Shown: positions 1 through 5,587 of the stretch, one piece after another
Numbering within the stretch: the stretch's first letter is position 1
Layout: each line of letters begins with the position of its first letter
Source: Planctomycetota bacterium
GTDB taxonomy: Bacteria; Planctomycetota; Phycisphaerae; Sedimentisphaerales; Anaerobacaceae
Direction of reading: 5' to 3'
Assembly (NCBI GenBank): GCA_003644295.1
Contig: QNBZ01000047.1
Span: 1-7,928, forward strand
Length of the DNA stretch: 7,928 bases
Position numbers and translations under genes: made by a program
The notes under the pieces: generated by a model
Told to the model about the DNA's origin: nothing
Seen by the model: only the letters and a program-made list of their open reading frames with translations
The model's database searches: none

Positions 1-14
1 CAGGAGATAAGGCA

Positions 15-716
15 GTGAATAAAAAAACAATAATAATAACAGCAGCAACCGGATTAGTGAGCTTCGCAGGAATGTTCACCTTTGCATGGCTTACTAAAAA
101 AACGACTCCACAAGACACAGGCGGCTCAACACCTGCCAGTCAACAAACAGAGTTGATGATGCCACAACCGGAAGGGGACAGTGCCGCTGCGACTCTGACA
201 GGAACAACCACAACGACCAGCACAGAAACATCAGCTAAAAGTGCTATGACTGAAAAACAACTTGAGAGTCTTGTTTATGAGGTGCGGGAAAAGATAAACC
301 AGTATAACAACAAGCTACAGGAGCTTCAGATGCGGGAACAGAGATTACAAGTAGCTCAAAATATATTAAAAGAGGACGCCGAGAAACTTAATAACCTTCA
401 AGTAGAGCTTGCTTCAACTATTGCCAGTCTCAAAAGTGAACGTGACAAGCTGAATAAAAGTAGGATTGAGATAGCCGAGTCCGAAAAGAATAACTTTATA
501 TCGATAGCAGCTACTTACGACAAGATGGATGCCGCCAGCGCCGGCAAGATACTAACTAATATGAGTAAAACTAAAAATGGCAGTAGCGATGACGCCGTTA
601 AGATTCTGTACTATATGACCGACAGGACTAAGGCCAAATTGTTGGCAGAGCTGACCACATCCGAGCCGGCACTTGCGGCGTACTTCTGCCAAAAACTAAA
701 ACAAGTAACCGAATGA
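15..716 (+). CDS. Membrane-anchored coiled-coil protein with MgtE-N-like C-terminal domain (MotE/YlxF-like flagellar protein)
   Basis: The 233-residue product has one N-terminal membrane anchor (about residues 5-26), a Thr/Ser/Gln/Pro-rich linker (30-75) and a long charged coiled coil (about 79-158). Its C-terminal helical domain (160-231) carries the pattern YDKMDAASAGKIL...DDAVKILYYM...KAKLLAELT. Paired 'AAKIL' helices of this kind are typical of the MgtE N-terminal-like domain in MotE of Sinorhizobium, a periplasmic chaperone for MotC, and in YlxF, encoded in Bacillus fla/che operons. The start is GTG, chosen because AGGAG at 2-6 lies 8 nt upstream and the signal anchor follows at once. 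motA begins 10 bp after its stop, so a motor or stator-assembly role is likely but inferred. FliJ also has a coiled coil but lacks the anchor and the C-terminal domain, so FliJ is less likely. Confidence 0.75.
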   Translation: MNKKTIIITAATGLVSFAGMFTFAWLTKKTTPQDTGGSTPASQQTELMMPQPEGDSAAATLTGTTTTTSTETSAKSAMTEKQLESLVYEVREKINQYNNKLQELQMREQRLQVAQNILKEDAEKLNNLQVELASTIASLKSERDKLNKSRIEIAESEKNNFISIAATYDKMDAASAGKILTNMSKTKNGSSDDAVKILYYMTDRTKAKLLAELTTSEPALAAYFCQKLKQVTE

Positions 717-726
717 AGGTAACCCG

Positions 727-1497
727 ATGGACATTGCAACGATTGTAGGGGTAATTTTTGGTTTTATAGTTGTTATCGGCGCTATTGTTGCCGGCACCGG
801 CGCCAGGATGTTCTTCAACCTTCCATCGCTTGCGATTACCATAGGCGGAATGCTGTGTGCCACTCTTATACATTTTTCGCTGCCGCAGTTTTTAGGAATA
901 TTCTCAATAATCAAAAAAACTATAATCACTAAGATACCCTCCCAATCAGAGCTGATTCAGAAAATGGTCAACTATGCCGCCATTAACAGACGGGATGGAG
1001 CATTGGCTCTGGAACAGGAAATTAACAAGATTAATGATTTGTTTTTCATCAAGGGCTTACAGATGCTTGTGGACGGCCAGGATTCAGAGAGTATTCGTGA
1101 ACTTATGTCACTGGAAATCCAATACCTTCAGGAGCGCCACTCAGTCGGCAAGAAAATTCTGGAATTTATGGGAGCTGCCGCCCCTGCCTTTGGAATGATA
1201 GGAACACTCATCGGGCTGGTGCAGATGCTTGCAAACCTAAGCGACCCAAGCGGTATCGGCGTAGGAATGGCAACAGCTTTGCTTACCACTTTTTACGGGG
1301 CCTTTGCGGCCAATCTGGTTTTTATCCCATTGGCGGGCAAATTAGGGATGTATTCCAAAGCAGAAACAACCGCGATGGAAATGATTACAGAAGGCGTCTG
1401 TGCTATTGCACAAGGTGAAAATCCAACCACTGTCAGGGAAAGATTGCAGGCGTTCGTTTCTCAAGGCAGACGTGAAGAAGTAAAGGCCAATATCTAA
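727..1497 (+). CDS. motA: Flagellar motor stator protein MotA
   Basis: MotA forms the ring of the proton- or sodium-driven stator unit and pushes on the FliG rotor. The 256-residue product has four membrane segments (about 4-23, 32-53, 152-172, 182-203) with the large cytoplasmic loop between the second and third, as in the family. The loop carries INRRDGALALEQE (R88, R89, E96), matching the charged rotor-contact residues (R90/E98 in E. coli). APAFGMIGTLIG supplies P153 and FIPLA supplies P201, equivalents of the two channel prolines P173 and P222. Length is usual for the shorter MotA/PomA type. The ribosome site AAGGT (716-720) overlaps the upstream stop and sits 6 nt before ATG. The stop is directly followed by motB1 with no gap, so the stator genes are probably co-translated. 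Ion specificity cannot be read safely from this protein. Confidence 0.96.
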   Translation: MDIATIVGVIFGFIVVIGAIVAGTGARMFFNLPSLAITIGGMLCATLIHFSLPQFLGIFSIIKKTIITKIPSQSELIQKMVNYAAINRRDGALALEQEINKINDLFFIKGLQMLVDGQDSESIRELMSLEIQYLQERHSVGKKILEFMGAAAPAFGMIGTLIGLVQMLANLSDPSGIGVGMATALLTTFYGAFAANLVFIPLAGKLGMYSKAETTAMEMITEGVCAIAQGENPTTVRERLQAFVSQGRREEVKANI

Positions 1498-2178
1498 ATG
1501 GGGCGTTCCAGAAAACAGCCTGAGCTCGAGCAAGCTGCCGGTGCACCGGAATGGATGGTAACCTTCAGCGATTGTATGACGCTGCTGTTAACCTTTTTTG
1601 TGCTTCTTCTGAGTTTCTCATCCTTTGATGATAAAGTTTTTAGGAAATTAAAGGTGATTTTCGCCGAGGCCCTGCCTTCGGTCAGTCCGGAGACTACAAG
1701 AGATAAAGACGCCTTTCTGGATACGCCACAGTTTATGTATCAACAGGAAATTGACAAAGGCAGTGAGAAACCCACTTTATCAAGCGGGACAGAGAACAAT
1801 CTAAAAGAAGATACAAAACCGGTGGATTTTCGTAACCGGAAAGTTTTTTTGATACCATCGGGAAGGATTTTCTGGGGCAAAGGAACTGTTATTTCGTTCC
1901 GCGGTCGCAGGATTCTTTCTGCTATGGCGTCATTTTTGAAAGAAGCACCCAACCGGATAGTCATCAGCGAAAACAAACACTCAGCGGACAACAGCGAACA
2001 TCTTGGCCTGCGACGAGCATGGGCGGTGCTCAACTATCTCACGTCAAAACAAGCCGTGGACAAAAGCCGATTCAGCATCTCAGCAGCAAGCACTCTGCGA
2101 GAGACGGGGGACGATGAACGAAGGATGAATGAACGTATGCTTGAAATTGTTTTATTGGAACAGAGTATCTACAATTGA
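1498..2178 (+). CDS. motB: Flagellar motor protein MotB, first paralogue (divergent OmpA domain)
   Basis: MotB carries the ion-binding Asp of the stator and anchors it to peptidoglycan. The 226-residue product has a short cytoplasmic tail, then a single membrane helix, EWMVTFSDCMTLLLTFFVLL (about 19-41), with D25 as the ion-binding residue (D32 in E. coli). A charged linker leads to an OmpA/MotB-like C-terminal domain (about 110-222). In that domain the helix motif LGLRRAWAVLNYL (169-181) is kept, but the usual GHTDN stretch is replaced by ENKHSADN (158-165) and the NRRVEI-type end reads NERMLEI. Peptidoglycan binding may therefore be altered. ATG directly follows the motA stop; a weak AAAGG lies 11 nt upstream, so translational coupling is likely. 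It shares the TFSD-x2-TLLLTFFV-x-LLS core with the next gene, and the two are probably ancient paralogues. Confidence 0.92.
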   Translation: MGRSRKQPELEQAAGAPEWMVTFSDCMTLLLTFFVLLLSFSSFDDKVFRKLKVIFAEALPSVSPETTRDKDAFLDTPQFMYQQEIDKGSEKPTLSSGTENNLKEDTKPVDFRNRKVFLIPSGRIFWGKGTVISFRGRRILSAMASFLKEAPNRIVISENKHSADNSEHLGLRRAWAVLNYLTSKQAVDKSRFSISAASTLRETGDDERRMNERMLEIVLLEQSIYN

Positions 2179-2915
2179 GCCGCAGACATCATAATAACGA
2201 GGAAAGTTCAGCCAATGTCCCTGCATATATTGTTACATTTTCAGATATGGTAACACTGCTGTTGACATTCTTTGTAATGCTGTTATCCCTTGCTAATATG
2301 CAGGACCCTGAGCTCTTTAACGAAGGTAGAGACGCCTTCTGGAGTTCCATTAGATATTTCGGACTTGGAATGCTCACCGGAAGAAAAGTAACGCCTGACT
2401 TCGGCGAGATTAAACTAAAATATTTCATAGATAATCCGGACGAGTCATTCGAGCTCAGGAGTATAGATGCGAAGGAAGAAGAAATTCGTCGGATTTTCAA
2501 AAAATTAAGCCGGTCTATGACAACTATGCCTTCACAGATAGTTGCAAAAACAACCAATTTTTCAGTAACTAATATCCGTTTTTCTCCGGGTGATGCGACC
2601 CTGAATGAATCGGCAAAGAAATTTTTAACGCAATTCTGTCTGGATTTACAACAAGAATCCCAACAAGTCGGGACTGCATTCAAACTCTATGTGCTTGGTT
2701 TGGCCGGTCAAGAAAGAACGGAGAAAAAACAGTGGATACTGTCAGCCAAGCGAGCACAGGCCGTCGCTGACTTTCTAAATTCCAGCTTACCCACCGGAGC
2801 GGATAGGCAGGTTTATTCGTGGGGGGCTGGGCCCGGTGGCGATTGGATAACGCCGGACAGTCCTGCTTCTGCGCAGTCGCAAATTTTAATCGCAGTGCTG
2901 AGGGCAAATGATTAG
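2175..2915 (+). CDS. motB: Flagellar motor protein MotB, second paralogue (divergent OmpA domain)
   Basis: This is a second MotB-type stator subunit, 246 residues. Residues 16-40 hold the membrane helix AYIVTFSDMVTLLLTFFVML with ion-binding D24. A linker (about 42-130) is followed by an OmpA-like domain with NIRFSPGDATLNESAKKFL (133-151) and ILSAKRAQAVADFL (188-201). The peptidoglycan motif GHTD is absent: the corresponding strand reads LYVLGLAGQE (171-180). TTG was chosen as start because it forms a 4-bp TTGA overlap with the motB1 stop, and the next in-frame Met (M25) would remove the ion-binding Asp. No clear ribosome site is present, so coupling to motB1 is expected. It differs from motB1 outside the transmembrane core, so it is not a recent duplicate. 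It may form a heterodimer with MotB1 inside the MotA ring, or an alternative stator; this is inference. Confidence 0.9.
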   Translation: MSRRHHNNEESSANVPAYIVTFSDMVTLLLTFFVMLLSLANMQDPELFNEGRDAFWSSIRYFGLGMLTGRKVTPDFGEIKLKYFIDNPDESFELRSIDAKEEEIRRIFKKLSRSMTTMPSQIVAKTTNFSVTNIRFSPGDATLNESAKKFLTQFCLDLQQESQQVGTAFKLYVLGLAGQERTEKKQWILSAKRAQAVADFLNSSLPTGADRQVYSWGAGPGGDWITPDSPASAQSQILIAVLRAND

Positions 2916-2943
2916 ATTTCAGATTCCAACAGAGACGACCTTC

Positions 2944-2967
2944 GCCGTCCAGACGGCTTTGTCTGTG
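2944..2967 (+). terminator. Weak terminator-like stem-loop after motB2
   Basis: GCCGTC (2944-2949) and GACGGC (2952-2957) form a perfect 6-bp GC-rich stem with a minimal loop, 28 bp after the motB2 stop. It is followed by TTTGTCTGTG, only a poor U-tract. It could partly end the stator transcript before the fliO promoter-like site; it could equally be a small dispersed palindrome. Confidence 0.35.
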
Positions 2968-3020
2968 ATTGTCAAATTTTTCGACAGCTTGTTCAATTCT
3001 TTCCCGACAACTTGGGATTC

Positions 3021-3039
3021 AGTCCGCTTTAGGCGGATT
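3021..3039. repeat. Small palindrome in the motB2-fliO spacer
   Basis: TCCGC (3023-3027) and GCGGA (3033-3037) pair around TTTAG. The outer pairs extend the stem to about 7 bp with one G-T wobble. No T-run follows, so it is not a convincing terminator on this strand. It resembles the small dispersed palindromes seen at other junctions of this window. Confidence 0.45.
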
Positions 3040-3067
3040 AACGGGACGTGCCTGCCATTTTGAAGTT

Positions 3068-3084
3068 TCGGCACACCGTTTGCT
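3068..3084 (+). promoter_or_regulatory. Sigma-54 (RpoN)-like -24/-12 promoter upstream of fliO
   Basis: The sequence TCGGCACACCGTTTGCT has GG at 3070-3071 and GC at 3082-3083 with exactly 10 bases between, the invariant layout of sigma-54 promoters. GGCAC and TTGCT both match the consensus TGGCAC-N5-TTGCW; the mismatches are C for T before GG and A for G after CAC. Transcription would start near 3095, about 16 nt before the fliO ATG at 3111. RpoN control of flagellar export genes is established in several bacteria (for example Vibrio, Pseudomonas and Campylobacter). An enhancer site for the activator was not identified. Confidence 0.5.
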
Positions 3085-3110
3085 CACTAAATAGCTGTCC
3101 GGATTATATA

Positions 3111-3575
3111 ATGACCCTGTATAAGAAAAAAATCGCTGTATTTCTGGTTGCGGTTGCGTTGAGCAGCGTTGCTGATTTGCGATTTGCGATTTGCGACTTT
3201 CGATTTACCAAAGCGGCAATCGGCAGTCAGCAATCTGCAATCGTTGGGGACCCCAATGTTTCCGTTGGCTCGGCAGGCAGCGCTGATACACGGGAATTAT
3301 TCTTCAAAATGATGTTTGCGGTTTTGCTCGTTGTCGTTCTCGGCACAGCGGCAATTTATGTTTCAAAAAAGTTTCTGCCGAAAATCACTAACCTGCCCGG
3401 CAAGAAGATTCGGGTCGTCGAAACGGTTTACCTCGGCTCTCGCAAGCAGGTACATCTGCTTAAAATACACGAACAATATCTCCTTATAGGCAGCACATCC
3501 GAGGGTGTCACAATGCTGGCTGATGTAACTGATACCCTTGCAGATTTGACGCCGCGGGAAGCAGGAAATAATTGA
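3111..3575 (+). CDS. fliO: Flagellar biosynthesis protein FliO, with signal peptide and in-frame repeat insertion
   Basis: FliO assists assembly of the FliP ring of the flagellar export gate. From ATG 3111 the product is 154 residues. It has a signal peptide (KKKIAVFLVAVALSSVA, cleavage predicted after A21), a short external segment, one membrane helix (about 65-85) and a cytoplasmic FliO domain with KKIRVVETVYLGSRKQVHLL and YLLIGSTSEGVTML (about 98-137). Residues 22-44 are encoded by a mirrored heptamer DNA repeat and have no FliO counterpart. A GTG at 3048 would add 21 residues before the signal peptide and would overlap the sigma-54-like site, so ATG 3111 is preferred, although its ribosome site is weak. 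The stop is 7 bp before fliP. FliO is poorly conserved in general, so the call leans on its C-terminal domain and its place before fliP. Confidence 0.87.
   Translation: MTLYKKKIAVFLVAVALSSVADLRFAICDFRFTKAAIGSQQSAIVGDPNVSVGSAGSADTRELFFKMMFAVLLVVVLGTAAIYVSKKFLPKITNLPGKKIRVVETVYLGSRKQVHLLKIHEQYLLIGSTSEGVTMLADVTDTLADLTPREAGNN
3174..3242. repeat. Mirrored heptamer repeat forming an imperfect hairpin inside fliO
   Basis: The left arm is five 7-bp units: GATTTGC three times (3174-3194), then GACTTTC and GATTTAC (to 3208). After a 6-nt spacer the right arm has four units: GGCAATC, GGCAGTC, AGCAATC and TGCAATC (3215-3242). Reverse-complemented, the right arm reads GATTGCA, GATTGCT, GACTGCC, GATTGCC. 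It lines up unit by unit with left units 2-5, including the shared GAC variant in the third position. The block is 69 bp, exactly 23 codons, and stays in frame (residues 22-44). From memory, such GATTTGC-type repeats recur in planctomycete genomes; their copy number here is unknown. Confidence 0.85.
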
Positions 3576-3582
3576 GGGTTAA

Positions 3583-4392
3583 ATGACTGGCAATATTAGA
3601 ATATTCTCCCTGATGCTTGTCGCTCTTTTTCTCACCACTCTGTCTTTCGGTCAGCCAGTGAATCGCGAGTCGGCGCCCGTAACACGAGCGACGAGTACAA
3701 TTCCAAGTATCAGCGATTTGATGACAGTTATAGACAAAGCAACCGCTGCCGAGACAAAAGGCAAAGATTGGGCAACGCCGGTCAAACTCGTAATCATCTT
3801 CACCGGACTGGCGATTTTGCCGAGCGTGCTGATAATGATGACATCCTTTACGCGAATAGTTATAGTTTTGTCTTTTATTCGGCGGGCTTTGACTACTCAA
3901 ACAATACCACCAAACATTGCCATTATTGGTTTGGCGTTATTTCTGACACTATACACGATGGCTCCTACATTCGGCAGGATTAACAAACAATGCGTTCAAC
4001 CCTATCTTTCAGATGAGATTGACTTTCAATCCGCAGGGACCAGAGCCAGTGATTGCATCAAGGAGTTTATGCTCCGGCAGAGCCGGCAAGCTGACCTGGC
4101 GGTTTTTGTACAGATGGCTAATATCGAGCCGCCTGCCAATCCAATGGGTCTTGGTATGCACATAGTAATTCCTGCATTTATCATCAGTGAGTTCCGGACG
4201 GCATTTGAGATAGGATGCCTTTTGTTTATACCCTTTTTGCTGGTGGATATAGTTATTGCAAGCGTTTTGCTTAGTGCAGGTATGATGATGCTGCCTCCAG
4301 TGATGATTTCGCTGCCTTTCAAACTGATATTATTTATTCTCGTCGATGGATGGGGCTTATTGGCTAAAAGCCTTAGTATGGGATTCAAATAA
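3583..4392 (+). CDS. fliP: Flagellar export gate protein FliP
   Basis: FliP forms the pentameric core of the export gate (FliP5Q4R1) in the basal body. The 269-residue product starts with a signal peptide (about 1-23), as FliP characteristically does. A linker is followed by the family core: LPSVLIMMTSFTRIVIVLSF (79-98), RRALTTQTIPPN (100-111), ALFLTLYTMAP (118-128), EFMLRQSRQADLAVF (161-175), IPAFIISEFRTAFEIG (196-211), FIPFLLVDIVIASVLLSAGMMM (215-236) and LPFKLILFILVDGW (244-257). Each block closely matches FliP. Length is slightly above the usual 245-255 because of the signal peptide and linker. A GAGGG ribosome site (3574-3578) overlaps the fliO stop and lies 4 nt before ATG. A 65-bp spacer with a palindrome separates it from fliQ. 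Confidence 0.97.
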   Translation: MTGNIRIFSLMLVALFLTTLSFGQPVNRESAPVTRATSTIPSISDLMTVIDKATAAETKGKDWATPVKLVIIFTGLAILPSVLIMMTSFTRIVIVLSFIRRALTTQTIPPNIAIIGLALFLTLYTMAPTFGRINKQCVQPYLSDEIDFQSAGTRASDCIKEFMLRQSRQADLAVFVQMANIEPPANPMGLGMHIVIPAFIISEFRTAFEIGCLLFIPFLLVDIVIASVLLSAGMMMLPPVMISLPFKLILFILVDGWGLLAKSLSMGFK

Positions 4393-4432
4393 AATAGGCA
4401 CAAAGTTGATGATATACGCAATACAAGACATT

Positions 4433-4444
4433 CCTGCCGGCAGG
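4433..4444. repeat. 12-bp perfect palindrome between fliP and fliQ
   Basis: CCTGCCGGCAGG is a perfect palindrome. It lies one base before the fliQ ribosome site AAGGT (4446-4450). With a four-base loop it forms only a 4-bp stem, so a strong hairpin is unlikely. It could be a remnant of a small dispersed palindromic repeat or a restriction/protein-binding-like site. Its closeness to the ribosome site leaves an effect on fliQ translation possible but unproven. Confidence 0.5.
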
Positions 4445-4457
4445 CAAGGTACGAATT

Positions 4458-4727
4458 ATGGACAGTAGCTTCGTTCTTTATCTTGGTCGCCATACTCTTG
4501 AGACGGCTCTGCTTTTATCCGCTCCGATTCTACTAACCTGTATGGTTGTTGGCATAATAGTAACACTGCTCCAGGCAGTTACTTCCATACGCGATATGAC
4601 ACTAACGATAGTACCCAAGCTGCTGGCCGTTGGCGTAGTAACATTGCTTTTCGGAGGCTGGATGCTCCAGGTGCTGCTGAGATTTACTAACGAAGTTTTT
4701 AGCCACATTCAGAACATCGGGCAGTAA
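4458..4727 (+). CDS. fliQ: Flagellar export gate protein FliQ
   Basis: FliQ is the small two-helix subunit that packs around the FliP/FliR core of the export gate. The product has the typical 89 residues. The first helix (about 15-38) begins after LGRHTLETALLLSAPILL and ends at the conserved turn LLQAVTSIRDMTLTIVPK (37-54). The second helix (about 54-74) contains LLAVGVVTLLFGGWMLQVLL, and the tail RFTNEVFSHI also fits the family. The turn usually reads QAxTQIxEQTLSFxPK; here QI-E is replaced by SIRD, a mild deviation that keeps the Thr-Leu-x-x-x-Pro-Lys end. AAGGT sits 7 nt before ATG. It lies between fliP and fliR, the standard order. Confidence 0.95.
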   Translation: MDSSFVLYLGRHTLETALLLSAPILLTCMVVGIIVTLLQAVTSIRDMTLTIVPKLLAVGVVTLLFGGWMLQVLLRFTNEVFSHIQNIGQ

Positions 4728-4779
4728 TCTCTCGACAGCGCCTCCCAATAAAAGACATCTGGACAGGCGGGACAAACCT

Positions 4780-5532
4780 ATGGAACTGATGATTGAAAAA
4801 CTACTTCGGTTTGCAATGGTGCTGACAAGAATATCGGCGTTCTTTCTGGTAGCACCTGTCTTTAGCTGGAAAAGCATCCCTGTCAGAGTAAAAGTTGCGA
4901 TGACTATGCTGATGGCGATTTTCTTTTCAATGATAACTCCTTGTGCTGTCAACCCCAATCAGGTATCCGCATTGGGAGCGGTATTGCTGCTGAGTAATGA
5001 AGCCATTTACGGTTTAGCTCTGGGGTTAATTGCCGCTGTTGTATTTGCCGCGGTTAAAGTCGGCGGACGGATTATCGAACGGCAGATGGGCCTAGCGATG
5101 GCTGAGATTTTGGACCCACTGACCAGTGAAAGAGCTCAGCCACTCGGTATGCTAATGGAAATGCTCTTTATAATTTTGTTTCTCAGCGCAAACGGCCATC
5201 ACCTGTTTCTGCTGATTATCTCACGGAGCTACGAGGCGTTTCCAGCAGGCAGTACCCCGGCAATATCAGTTCTGGCCGACGGAATGATTAAAGCCGGCTC
5301 AACACTGCTAATGGCCGGTTTAAGGTTGTCAGCCCCAATTCTGGCGGCGTTCTTAGTGTTAATGGTTACGTTAGCGGTACTGGCACGTATAGCCCCGGAA
5401 ATGAATATCTTATTTATCTCTTTGCCGCTGCGCGTAGGGCTTGGATTGTTAATGGCAGGGATATTTCTGCCGTTTATTGGCGGATTTGTAACAGAGTTCT
5501 CGGATTGGATGGGAAAACTGCTGCCGTTATAA
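4780..5532 (+). CDS. fliR: Flagellar export gate protein FliR
   Basis: FliR is the single-copy subunit that closes the FliP ring and completes the export gate. The 250-residue product is mostly membrane helices (about 8-28, 37-55, 66-93, 125-150, 178-202, 214-236). It carries FliR signatures: TRISAFFLVAPVFSWKSIPVRVK (16-38), GGRIIERQMGLAMAEILDP (95-113), LSANGHHLFLL (135-145), LRLSAPILAAFLV (181-193) and LARIAPEMNILFISLPLRVGLGL (201-223). ATG 4780 follows a 52-bp spacer; GGCGGG about 9 nt upstream is a weak ribosome site. M4 is an alternative start but gives less N-terminal sequence. The C-terminus ends cleanly and is not fused to FlhB, as it is in some bacteria. A strong hairpin lies between its stop and flhB. 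Confidence 0.96.
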   Translation: MELMIEKLLRFAMVLTRISAFFLVAPVFSWKSIPVRVKVAMTMLMAIFFSMITPCAVNPNQVSALGAVLLLSNEAIYGLALGLIAAVVFAAVKVGGRIIERQMGLAMAEILDPLTSERAQPLGMLMEMLFIILFLSANGHHLFLLIISRSYEAFPAGSTPAISVLADGMIKAGSTLLMAGLRLSAPILAAFLVLMVTLAVLARIAPEMNILFISLPLRVGLGLLMAGIFLPFIGGFVTEFSDWMGKLLPL

Positions 5533-5550
5533 GGCAGTGAGGGATTAAAA

Positions 5551-5571
5551 CCCCCAACATAAAGTTGGGGG
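5551..5571 (-). terminator. Strong stem-loop between fliR and flhB, terminator-like only on the - strand
   Basis: CCCCCAAC (5551-5558) and GTTGGGGG (5564-5571) form a perfect 8-bp stem with the loop ATAAA. On the + strand it is followed by CTTATGG, with no T-run, so it should not stop transcription into flhB. On the - strand it is followed by TTTTAA, the layout of an intrinsic terminator, yet the nearest - strand gene ends 1.1 kb away. It ends 16 nt before the flhB start, where no normal ribosome site is visible. It may be a dispersed palindromic repeat or an mRNA-stability/translation element. Confidence 0.5.
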
Positions 5572-5587
5572 CTTATGGACTACTGAA

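Noticed and set aside
1268..1283. Sigma-54-like TGGCA...TTGCT with GG-N10-GC inside motA
   Set aside because: It falls in conserved motA codons (MATALL) with no gene start nearby, so it is most likely coincidence. It also shows that such matches can arise by chance, which tempers confidence in the fliO site.
2189..2683. Long open frame on the - strand opposite motB2
   Set aside because: Antisense shadow of motB2 with low-complexity composition and no domain pattern; the + strand reading has clear MotB motifs.
2908..3063. Possible 51-residue ORF (ATG overlapping the motB2 stop, beginning MIRFQIPTETTFAVQTALSV)
   Set aside because: It has an attractive overlap, but it runs through two palindromes, shows no recognisable motif and ends just before the sigma-54-like site; it is most likely chance reading of the spacer.
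3048..3110. GTG at 3048 as the start of FliO
   Set aside because: It would put 21 poorly hydrophobic residues before a clear signal peptide and would lie upstream of the promoter-like site; ATG 3111 fits better.
4739..4769. CGCCT/AGGCG stem in the fliQ-fliR spacer
   Set aside because: Only 5 bp with a 21-base loop and no T-run; too weak to call a terminator or repeat.
5386..5402. TGGCACG inside fliR as a sigma-54 -24 element
   Set aside because: The -24 half is perfect but there is no GC at the required 10-base spacing, and it lies within conserved coding sequence (LARIAPE).
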